Assembly (NCBI GenBank): GCA_030622775.1 | Contig: JAUXFS010000071.1 | Location: 1-7,525 of the forward strand | DNA length: 7,525 nt | DNA from: Rhodospirillales bacterium | GTDB taxonomy: Bacteria; Pseudomonadota; Alphaproteobacteria; Rhodospirillales; Defluviicoccaceae | Direction of reading: 5' to 3' | Shown here: positions 1 to 5,498 of the stretch, in pieces | Position numbering within the stretch: the stretch's first letter is position 1 | Layout: each line of letters begins with the position of its first letter | Notes under the pieces: generated by a model | Databases searched by the model: none | What the model was told of the DNA's origin: nothing | What the model saw: the letters and a program-made list of their open reading frames with translations, nothing else | Program-made: the position numbers and the translations under genes

Positions 1-135
1 AAACTGTTTGGTTTGATCGCCAGCGGCACGCTCAAGGTCGAAATCAACCAGCGCTACCCCTTGGCGGACGCCGCCCGGGCGCATGCGGACCTCGAAGCCC
101 GCAGGACGACCGGATCAACCATATTGACCGTATAG
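1..135 (+). CDS. Quinone oxidoreductase-like zinc-type dehydrogenase, C-terminal fragment
   Basis: The first 44 codons run open from the window edge to TAG at 133-135 and give the typical C-terminus of the NADPH:quinone reductase branch of the medium-chain dehydrogenase/reductase superfamily. The visible landmarks are LIASGTLKVEINQRYPL, then an ADAARAHADLEAR segment, then RRTTGSTILTV at the end. In this family the segment closes the catalytic domain and the A-AH--LE-R helix is highly conserved. Known members are cytosolic NAD(P)H-dependent reductases of quinones or related enones; the substrate here cannot be judged from the tail. The start, cofactor fold and any catalytic residues lie outside the window. 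The last 12 codons and about 20 bases beyond the stop belong to a direct repeat found again at 7458-7516. There is no sign that it is co-transcribed with the amide operon, which begins over 1 kb downstream. Confidence 0.85.
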   Translation, partial: KLFGLIASGTLKVEINQRYPLADAARAHADLEARRTTGSTILTV

Positions 136-155
136 GGCCTGGACTCGATTGATCC
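97..155 (+). repeat. Left copy of a 59-bp direct repeat (partner 7458-7516)
   Basis: Bases 97-155 align without gaps to 7458-7516, 54 of 59 identical; mismatches are at 119, 121, 138, 140 and 149. The repeat covers the last 12 codons of the oxidoreductase, its TAG and 20 bases beyond. It contains a 7-bp inverted repeat, GGATCAA at 112-118 and TTGATCC at 149-155. Similarity stops abruptly on the left at 97, inside the coding region. It could be an old attachment-site duplication, a dispersed repeat, or a relic of a gene duplication. Confidence 0.8.
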
Positions 156-695
156 GGCAACCGAGCCGCCCCGCGCGTTCGTTCCTTGGAGGCTTGCCGA
201 CGCCGGCCCCGGTGTCCACCGCCCCCGTCGCAGCCGGCCGGCGTCCGCAACCGTTCACCGGGACGGCGGGCGACGCCACGACTAAGGTGGGTCCGCAGCC
301 GAAGGTCACGCCGATGAAACCCGTCAGAGAACCGACTTTCAGGATCGATCGTCGGCTTGGTGCAGGAAAGCCGCCGAAGATTGCCGCATCCAAGAACCCC
401 ACCGGCAGTTAGCGTCCGGCGGATCGAAGTTCTCATCGTAGGGTTTAATAGATTCCCATGCTCCATCGCCCAACACATTCCCGAAAATATAGGCCTTTAC
501 CTGTGTGGAAACTGGATTGACCATACTACTGAGACGACGACCATGCCGTTTTTTCCACGTGTGATCGCCGAGAAGAAAACAGTACCTCGACACCCTTTCG
601 ATCAAGGGTAAGAGCCTTGACTGTGTTGACGCAATTTGCGTAACTGATTCGCGGGATATGAGGTGTGTGAGAAAAACGTTCGTCGTCGGGCGTAG
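136..695. other. Stretch without a recognisable gene
   Basis: No frame on either strand gives a protein I recognise. The left part (about 150-420) is GC-rich and gives only proline/arginine-rich shadow frames plus one minus-strand frame with a twin-arginine-like motif but no ribosome binding site. The right part (about 430-690) is visibly richer in A and T than the rest of the window, which fits non-coding or decayed DNA. It holds one arm of a 13-bp inverted repeat (590-602) and a 13-bp palindrome (629-641). The missing N-terminal half of the ANTAR regulator would be expected at about 390-695. I could not read it in any frame, so it is either lost or heavily decayed. Confidence 0.6.
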
Positions 696-750
696 ATCCC
701 TTGGATCGCGATGATAGGTTCGGAAGCGCCGGGCCGCATCGAAAGGGTGT
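590..750. repeat. Widely spaced perfect 13-bp inverted repeat
   Basis: ACACCCTTTCGAT at 590-602 is the exact reverse complement of 738-750, with 135 bases between. The right arm lies in the part of the ANTAR pseudogene that still reads as conserved protein (GRIERV), so it is not simply the end of an inserted element. I saw no target-site duplication. It may form a long-range hairpin or may be chance. Confidence 0.5.
629..641. promoter_or_regulatory. Short palindrome, possible operator
   Basis: ACGCAA-T-TTGCGT is a perfect 6+1+6 palindrome. It overlaps a TTGACG (626-631) and follows a TTGACT (617-622), both of which resemble a -35 box, but no good -10 box sits at the right distance (the best is TAACTG at 641-646). 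Such symmetry suits a dimeric regulator upstream of the ANTAR remnant. The assignment is weak. Confidence 0.2.
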
Positions 751-1102
751 TTTTACGTATCATCGGCGTACTTGGTGAAACTGATCGGCTCGAGGGGATT
801 TTTTTTATGCCCTGGCCGTCGCCTTTCACATCTTCGAGACCCGGAAGGAACTCGGGGGCGCGTTCGCCGAACTGACTCGCCGCGCGAAGGCTAGGCCGGT
901 CGTTTTCAAGGCGATTCTCAGCGTTGTGGCGCATTTGGGAATCGGCGACGACGAAGCCTATCAGCTTCTGTGCGCACAGAGCATGAAGCAGCGATTTTCC
1001 ATCGAGAACCTGAGCAAACTGATCGCCAGCAACGGCGAGAGCGAATGGAATCGCTTGGCAATCAGAAAGATAGGGAGGGTTGCACCAAGTAAATCGTCGT
1101 TA

Positions 1103-1116
1103 GGCGCCGTCGCGCC
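1103..1116 (+). promoter_or_regulatory. Small GC-rich hairpin in the operon leader
   Basis: GGCGC (1103-1107) and GCGCC (1112-1116) form a 5-bp stem with a four-base loop, 67 bases before the binding-protein start. It is not the paired hexaloop structure typical of ANTAR targets and no T run follows. It is noted only because an antiterminated leader would be expected here. Confidence 0.15.
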
Positions 1117-1145
1117 ACCCACGCTCGGCCGCCACTACCGCCGGG

Positions 1146-1163
1146 CAATCATAACAATCATAA
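1146..1163 (+). repeat. Perfect tandem 9-bp duplication, CAATCATAA twice
   Basis: CAATCATAA occurs at 1146-1154 and again at 1155-1163 with no gap. It lies in an AT-rich island just ahead of the ribosome binding site of the binding-protein gene. It could be a slippage product, an unstructured translation-enhancing leader, or a pair of protein binding sites. Confidence 0.55.
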
Positions 1164-1168
1164 ATGTT

Positions 1169-1173
1169 AGGAG
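1169..1173 (+). promoter_or_regulatory. Ribosome binding site of the binding-protein gene
   Basis: AGGAG at 1169-1173 lies nine bases before ATG 1183. A second purine-rich GGGAG at 1178-1182 touches the start codon and is too close to act. This spacing, and the need to keep the twin-arginine region inside the protein, supports the start at 1183. Confidence 0.65.
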
Positions 1174-1182
1174 AGCAGGGAG

Positions 1183-2721
1183 ATGACGAAAGAAAGAGAA
1201 AACCAACCACCACGGACCGACGGCAGGGCCCAGCCGGATACCTCCGCGATCCAGCGCAGCGACGACTCCACCCCCGGCATCCGGCGCCGGGATTTCATGA
1301 CCGGAACCGCGGCCGCCGGCCCGGGCGCCCCGGTCCTGCCTCATATCCGGTCCGCCAAGGCGCAAAGTTCAGGCCCGATCAAGATCGGCCATATCGAGGA
1401 CCTGTCAGGCAATCTCGCCGTCTACGGCGTTCAGAAATTTCATGGGGCGCAGCTCGCGGTCAAGGAAATCAACGAGGGCAAGACACTCAAGGGCGGTCCC
1501 GTCGCCTCTGGCGGGGTTGGCTTGATGAGCAACTTCGCGGCCGCCCCCCCGATCATGGGGCGCGGCGACAAGGACCTGAAATTCGTTAGCGATGGCGGAA
1601 AGCTCACCGGTTCCGGCATGGCCTTCGTCGAGGACGAGGACGTTCTGGTGGATTCCGGCGAGTCCGGCCTGCTGGGCCGCCAGGTCGATCTCCTCGCGCC
1701 GGACGGACAGTCCAGCAACAACATTTGGCAACAGTTGACCAGGAAGCTGATCCAGGAAGACGAGGTGGACTGTCTGGTCGCCGGATTCACGAGCGCCGAA
1801 AGAGAGGCGATCCGGCCGATCGTCGATCAGCACAAGCAGCTTTATTTCTACACCAACCAGTACGAAGGCGGCGTTGCCGACTCCAACACCTTCTGCACTG
1901 GTGCGATCGTCGAACAGCAGGTGATCCCCGTCGTGGATTACATGATCCGGAAGTTCGGGCCACGGGTCTACACCATCGCGGCCGACTACAACTTTGGCCA
2001 GTTGACGGCGGCCTGGACCAAGGCTTTCGCGCCGCTCGTCGGCGGTGAGATCATCGAAGAGGAGTTCGTCCCGCTGAGCGTCTCGGACTTCACCACCTCC
2101 ATCGCGCGCATCCAGGCGGCAAAACCCGACTGGGTCTTTACGCTGCTCGTCGGAACCAACCAGTCCAACTATTACCCGCAAGCCTCGGCCGCCGGGCTGG
2201 AATATCCGATGGCCTCGACGGTCAACATGGCCCAGGGCTACGAACATCGCCGCTTCAAGGCGCCGTCCCTGAACCGCATGTACAACTGCGTCAACTACAT
2301 CGAAGAAATTCCAACCGTGCGGAACCGTGCGTTCGTGAAGCGTTGGTACGAGATGTTCCCCGACGACCCCTATATCGGCCAGATGGCGCAGAATACCTAC
2401 TTCTCGATCCACCTCTATGCGAAGGCGGTGCGTCTTGCCGGAACGACGGACCAGGAGACCGTGAAAAGGGCCCTGGAATCAGGGCTCAGCATCGAGGCGC
2501 CGGAAGGTGCGGTCTTCCTCGAACCTTCGACGCACCACTGCTCGCACTACATCCGCCTAGCGACCGCGGATGCCGATCACAATGTGAGCTTCGTGCGCGA
2601 GTGGCCGAGCATCCAGCCGTGGTGGCTCCAGCGCGTCGGCGTCAACTTGGTAAGGAACAAGGAATACAAGCAGTACATCCCGGACGAGGATCCATTCTTT
2701 ACCATGTTCTCCAAGTCGTAA
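1183..2721 (+). CDS. Tat-exported amide/urea-type ABC transporter substrate-binding protein (FmdD/UrtA/AmiC family)
   Basis: This 512-residue periplasmic binding protein belongs to the Peripla_BP_5 group, with UrtA (urea), FmdD (short amides) and AmiC (amide sensor). Residues 33-60 look like a Tat signal: RRRDF at 34-38, a short hydrophobic stretch, then AKA at 58-60 before the likely cleavage. The mature part opens with PIKIGHIEDLSGNLAVYG (65-82), the typical first strand and ligand-loop region. LYFYTNQYEGG (220-230) and GAIVEQQVIP (240-249) match the hinge and pocket region of UrtA and AmiC. The C-terminal lobe has IEAPEGAVFLE and THHCSHY. It is longer than AmiC (about 385 residues) because of a long N-terminal leader and a 60-residue glycine/acid-rich insert at about 99-161, between EINEG and GLLGR. 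It heads the transporter operon, and its start overlaps the ANTAR frame by ATGA. The amidase downstream favours an amide ligand, but urea cannot be excluded. Confidence 0.9.
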   Translation: MTKERENQPPRTDGRAQPDTSAIQRSDDSTPGIRRRDFMTGTAAAGPGAPVLPHIRSAKAQSSGPIKIGHIEDLSGNLAVYGVQKFHGAQLAVKEINEGKTLKGGPVASGGVGLMSNFAAAPPIMGRGDKDLKFVSDGGKLTGSGMAFVEDEDVLVDSGESGLLGRQVDLLAPDGQSSNNIWQQLTRKLIQEDEVDCLVAGFTSAEREAIRPIVDQHKQLYFYTNQYEGGVADSNTFCTGAIVEQQVIPVVDYMIRKFGPRVYTIAADYNFGQLTAAWTKAFAPLVGGEIIEEEFVPLSVSDFTTSIARIQAAKPDWVFTLLVGTNQSNYYPQASAAGLEYPMASTVNMAQGYEHRRFKAPSLNRMYNCVNYIEEIPTVRNRAFVKRWYEMFPDDPYIGQMAQNTYFSIHLYAKAVRLAGTTDQETVKRALESGLSIEAPEGAVFLEPSTHHCSHYIRLATADADHNVSFVREWPSIQPWWLQRVGVNLVRNKEYKQYIPDEDPFFTMFSKS

Positions 2722-2742
2722 TAGGATAACCCGCATCAGGTG

Positions 2743-2777
2743 TTGCTCCGGCCGAAGGCCCACTTCGGCCGGAGCAA
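2743..2777 (+). promoter_or_regulatory. Strong intercistronic hairpin after the binding-protein gene
   Basis: TTGCTCCGGCCGAAG (2743-2757) and its exact reverse complement at 2763-2777 form a perfect 15-bp, mostly G/C stem with a five-base loop. Only a short TTTT (2783-2786) follows, six bases after the stem, so it is not a classical intrinsic terminator. Placed between a binding-protein gene and its permease, it probably protects the upstream mRNA from 3' exonucleases or causes partial termination. Either would give more binding protein than membrane components. It also rules out a start for the next gene at GTG 2740. Confidence 0.8.
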
Positions 2778-2805
2778 ACGGGTTTTGGATCTCCGGGAAG
2801 CCGCG

Positions 2806-3705
2806 ATGGATGTACTTTCGCTGGTGCTGAGCCTGCTTTATCAATTCGGGACCAGCGCCGCATTCTTTTTTCTGGCCGCCGTAGGGCTGGTCATCATTCT
2901 CGGCATGATGAACATCATCAATCTGGCCCATGGCGAGTTGATGATGATCGGGGCCTACACGGCGACGCTCACCTATCACGCCGGCGTGCCCTTCTGGCTA
3001 TCGGTGATCCTGAGTTTCTTCGTCGCGGCTGCTTTCGGCGCCGTGCTGGAACTGTTGATCGTCAGACGGTTCTATGGTCGCGAGTTGGGCGCCCTGGTCG
3101 TTACCTGGGGCGTCAGCCTGGTGCTCGGCCAAGGGACGCTTCTCTTCTTCGGTCCCTTCTTGCCGTCGATAGGAATCCCCGGCGGCTCGTTCTCCTATGG
3201 CGTTTTCTCGTTTTCGGCGTATTGGCTGATCCTCAGCTTGATATCGCTGTTACTCATAATCGGGCTCTGGTGGCTCTATAACCGCACGTCTTACGGGCTG
3301 CAGGCCAAGGCGACGATGCAGAACGCCGAAATGGCGAAAAGCCTCGGCGTTCGTACGTCCCGGATCTACACCCTGACTTTCAGCCTCGGCGCCGGCCTCG
3401 CCGGCCTGAGCGGCGCCCTGCTTGCGCCGACCGTCACGATCGCGCCCTTCATGGGCCAGCAGTTCGTCGCGCCCGCCTTCATAACCGTGGTGGTCGGCGG
3501 GGCCGCCAACGTGATCGCCGGCGCGGTCGCCAGCAGCATGGTCCTGGCCGCGGTCAAGACACCGATCGGAATGGCCTTCGGCGCCTTCTCGGGAACCGTC
3601 GCCCTGCTGCTGGCGGCCTTGATCATCATCCGCATCATGCCGAACGGGCTCTCCGCACCGCTGGAGAAATACTTCAACCGCCGCGCCGGAAGAGCAATGC
3701 GGTGA
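2806..3705 (+). CDS. urtB: ABC transporter inner-membrane permease, LivH/UrtB type (short form)
   Basis: This 299-residue, strongly hydrophobic protein belongs to the branched-chain amino acid/urea permease family (BPD_transp_2, LivH group) and would form half of the inner-membrane channel. Family marks are GLVIILGMMNIINLAHGE at 27-44, WGVSLVLGQG at 101-110, the loop LGVRTSRIYTLTF at 180-192 that contacts the ATPases, and the helix AGLAGLSGALLAPTVTIAP around 196-214. About eight hydrophobic segments are visible. I chose ATG 2806 because the GTG at 2740 would put an intercistronic hairpin inside the gene and add a hydrophilic, non-family N-terminus; GGGAAG at 2795-2800 is a modest ribosome site. 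True urea UrtB proteins usually carry a long N-terminal extension, which is absent, so an amide-type (Fmd-like) channel is more likely. Its stop overlaps the next start (GTGA). Confidence 0.9.
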   Translation: MDVLSLVLSLLYQFGTSAAFFFLAAVGLVIILGMMNIINLAHGELMMIGAYTATLTYHAGVPFWLSVILSFFVAAAFGAVLELLIVRRFYGRELGALVVTWGVSLVLGQGTLLFFGPFLPSIGIPGGSFSYGVFSFSAYWLILSLISLLLIIGLWWLYNRTSYGLQAKATMQNAEMAKSLGVRTSRIYTLTFSLGAGLAGLSGALLAPTVTIAPFMGQQFVAPAFITVVVGGAANVIAGAVASSMVLAAVKTPIGMAFGAFSGTVALLLAALIIIRIMPNGLSAPLEKYFNRRAGRAMR

Positions 3706-4748
3706 GAACGTTCGTTGGCCTGATCTCCGGGGGCGCCGACATCGGCCGGACCCGCTTGTTTTGGATCAGTTTCGGCGTGGTCGTGCTGCTGTTCCTTCTT
3801 TACCCGACGCAGGCCTCCGCCTTCCGGGTATCGAACGTCTCCTTTTATCTGCTCAACATCCCGCTCGGTCTGGGTATGGCCTTGCTGTGGGGGTACTGCG
3901 GCGTCCTGAGTTTCGGCCACGTGGCCTACTTCGGGGTCGCCGGATACACCTACGGCGTCATCGCCGGCAATATGTCTGGGAATCCCTTCGGCCCGCTCGC
4001 CGGCGTCGCAGGCGGCCTTCTGGCGAGCATGTTCGTTGCCGGCGTTTTCGGCTACTTCGTGTTCTACGCGCGGGTGCAGAAGTGGATCATCCCCATCCTG
4101 ACGCTGGTCCTGACGCTCCTGCTCGAAACGTTCCTCGGCCAGACGGCCGGATACCAGTGGCGCGTCGGCTCGGTCCTGCTTGGCGGCTACAACGGAATGA
4201 CGGGAATTCCCTGGTTCCAAGTGGGCGGGTTCGTCTTCGAAGGCTACTCGTTCTATTACCTCTGCCTCCTTCTCGTTTTGGCCTGCTATTTCGGTCTCCG
4301 GATGCTGGTCAATTCCAACTTCGGTCAGGTCATCGTCGCCATCCGCGAGGACGAACTGCGCACCGAGTTGCTCGGCTACGACATTCGCGCGCGGCAATGG
4401 GTCGTCTTCGTCCTTTCGGCCGCGCTCGCGGGCCTCAGCGGGCTACTCTATGTCCAGTGGGGCAACTACATCACACCCAGCCAGGTCGGACTGCTGCAGG
4501 CGGCGCTGCCGGTCATCTGGACCGCGGTTGGCGGAACCACGAGCCTGCTGGCCGTCGCCATCTCGGCCTTTGCCCTCAACTGGATCACCTTCACCCTGTC
4601 CTCGCAAGGCAATCAGTACGCGATGGTGATTATCGGCGGGCTTCTGGTCGCGACCATGGTGTTCTTCCCGCGCGGTATCGTCGTCATGGTGGCCGAGCGC
4701 CTCGGGCGCTTGATGACGCGGCGCGCGGCACCGCCACGGCAGCCATAG
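3702..4748 (+). CDS. urtC: ABC transporter inner-membrane permease, LivM/UrtC type
   Basis: This 348-residue membrane protein of the LivM group is the second channel subunit, expected to pair with the upstream LivH-type permease. After a first membrane segment (about 19-35) comes the diagnostic LLWGYCGVLSFGHVAYFG at 61-78. Further hydrophobic spans lie at about 97-122, 128-146, 182-200, 233-252, 264-297 and 306-325. The cytoplasmic coupling loop is AIREDELRTELLGYDIRA (213-230), followed by RQWVVFVLSAALAGLSGLLY, both hallmarks of LivM/UrtC. The C-terminus is a short basic tail with RR and PP. The GTG start at 3702 overlaps the previous TGA by four bases, which implies translational coupling; no in-frame ATG competes nearby. 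With its neighbours it should import a small polar amide or urea. Confidence 0.9.
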   Translation: MRTFVGLISGGADIGRTRLFWISFGVVVLLFLLYPTQASAFRVSNVSFYLLNIPLGLGMALLWGYCGVLSFGHVAYFGVAGYTYGVIAGNMSGNPFGPLAGVAGGLLASMFVAGVFGYFVFYARVQKWIIPILTLVLTLLLETFLGQTAGYQWRVGSVLLGGYNGMTGIPWFQVGGFVFEGYSFYYLCLLLVLACYFGLRMLVNSNFGQVIVAIREDELRTELLGYDIRARQWVVFVLSAALAGLSGLLYVQWGNYITPSQVGLLQAALPVIWTAVGGTTSLLAVAISAFALNWITFTLSSQGNQYAMVIIGGLLVATMVFFPRGIVVMVAERLGRLMTRRAAPPRQP

Positions 4749-4754
4749 GGTCGG

Positions 4755-5486
4755 ATGGTCATGGAACCCACCGTCGCCATCGAGACCCTATCCTTGAACA
4801 AAACCTTCGGCGGCGTGGTTGCCGCAAGCAACGTGAATTTCAAGGTCCTGTCCGGCGAGTTTCGCTGCATGATCGGACCGAACGGCGCGGGAAAGTCGAC
4901 GTTGTTCGCCATGCTGTGCGGCATCGAAACTGCGGACAGCGGGCAAATCTTCGTCTTCGGCCAGGACGTGACCCACACGCAGGCATTCAAGCGCGTCAGG
5001 CTGGGAGTCGGGCTGACGTTCCAGACCAACCGTGCCTTCCACGCGCTGAGCGTTCGCGAGAACCTGGCGATCCCGCAAGCCTCGGCCAGGCTGGAAAACA
5101 AGGAGGTCGGTCAGGCGCGTCTCGAGTTCGCCCTGGACGCCTTCGGGCTCGACCCGAACGACGAGATCAAGGCCGCGGAACTCTCCCACAACCAGCTTCA
5201 GTGGCTTGAGATCGCCATGGTTCTCGTGGGTTACCCGAACCTGATCTTGCTGGACGAGCCGGCGGCCGGAATGGCGTCGGAGGAAACCCTGCGGACCGCG
5301 AAGGTGCTCAAGCATCTCAACTCGACCGGACTGACGACCGTGGTGGTCGAGCACGACATGGCGTTCGTCAAGGACGCCGCGCAGACCGTGACCGTCTTGC
5401 ATCAGGGGAAGATCTTCGCTGAGGGTTCGGTCGCCGACATCATCGCCCACGAGGACGTGCGGCGAATCTACCTGGGTCGAGCTTGA
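4755..5486 (+). CDS. urtD: ABC transporter ATP-binding protein, LivG/UrtD type
   Basis: This 243-residue cytoplasmic ATPase powers the permease pair. The Walker A loop is GPNGAGKST at 41-49, the Q-loop glutamine is Q90 in LTFQTNRAF, Walker B is LILLDEP at 163-169 with catalytic E168, and the switch histidine is H200 in VVVEHDMAFV. The signature reads ELSHNQLQWLEIAMVL with LSHNQ at 143-147. UrtD proteins normally carry LSHGQ-QWLEI, which supports the UrtD assignment, but the signature glycine is replaced by asparagine here. The C-terminus (GSVADIIAHEDVRRIYLGRA) is typical, with IYLG as in LivG/UrtD. ATG 4755 and ATG 4761 are both possible; AGGG at 4747-4750 lies 4 and 10 bases from them, so the start is uncertain by two codons. 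The gap to the upstream gene is six bases, so it is co-transcribed. Confidence 0.92.
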   Translation: MVMEPTVAIETLSLNKTFGGVVAASNVNFKVLSGEFRCMIGPNGAGKSTLFAMLCGIETADSGQIFVFGQDVTHTQAFKRVRLGVGLTFQTNRAFHALSVRENLAIPQASARLENKEVGQARLEFALDAFGLDPNDEIKAAELSHNQLQWLEIAMVLVGYPNLILLDEPAAGMASEETLRTAKVLKHLNSTGLTTVVVEHDMAFVKDAAQTVTVLHQGKIFAEGSVADIIAHEDVRRIYLGRA

Positions 5487-5498
5487 GGGAGGTGCGCC

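Larger units (their letters stand above)
696..1186 (+). pseudogene. AmiR/NasT-type ANTAR antiterminator, frameshifted C-terminal remnant
   Basis: Three frames join into one AmiR/NasT-like protein. From 696 one frame reads IPWIAMIGSEAPGRIERVF, the end of the pseudo-receiver domain. Skipping one T in the run at 750-754 gives a second frame, AYLVKLIGSRGFF (766-804). Skipping one T in the run of eight at 799-806 gives a third, YALAVAFHIFETRKELGG, then RPVVFKAI and the ANTAR domain LGIGDDEAYQLL, SMKQRFSIENLSKLI (to about 1050). A TAG at 693-695 lies just before the readable part, and no N-terminal half is recognisable. ANTAR proteins bind leader RNA hairpins and prevent termination, as AmiR does under control of the amide sensor AmiC. 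Its position before an amide operon fits that role. Beyond about 1057 the frame continues as an unconserved tail to TGA 1184-1186, overlapping the next ATG. The two T-run lesions could be sequencing errors, but the missing N-terminus argues for real decay. Confidence 0.7.

Noticed and set aside
357..611. 84-codon + strand frame with RRIEVLIVG, tempting as the N-terminus of the ANTAR regulator
   Set aside because: The first-strand resemblance is too short, and the rest does not match a receiver domain and ends before the readable remnant.
1057..1182. Search for the paired hexaloop hairpins bound by ANTAR proteins in the operon leader
   Set aside because: Only a small four-base-loop hairpin (1103-1116) and weak GC pairings are present; no convincing twin hexaloop stems.
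1405..2412. 335-codon minus-strand frame opposite the binding-protein gene
   Set aside because: Shadow of the + strand gene, with no recognisable domains.
2740..2805. Upstream GTG start for the LivH/UrtB-type permease
   Set aside because: The extra 22 codons are encoded by the perfect hairpin and its flank, are hydrophilic and unlike the family, and lack a ribosome site.
3761..5209. 482-codon + strand frame across the second permease and first ATPase
   Set aside because: Arg/Pro/Gly-rich shadow crossing two clear genes in a different frame.
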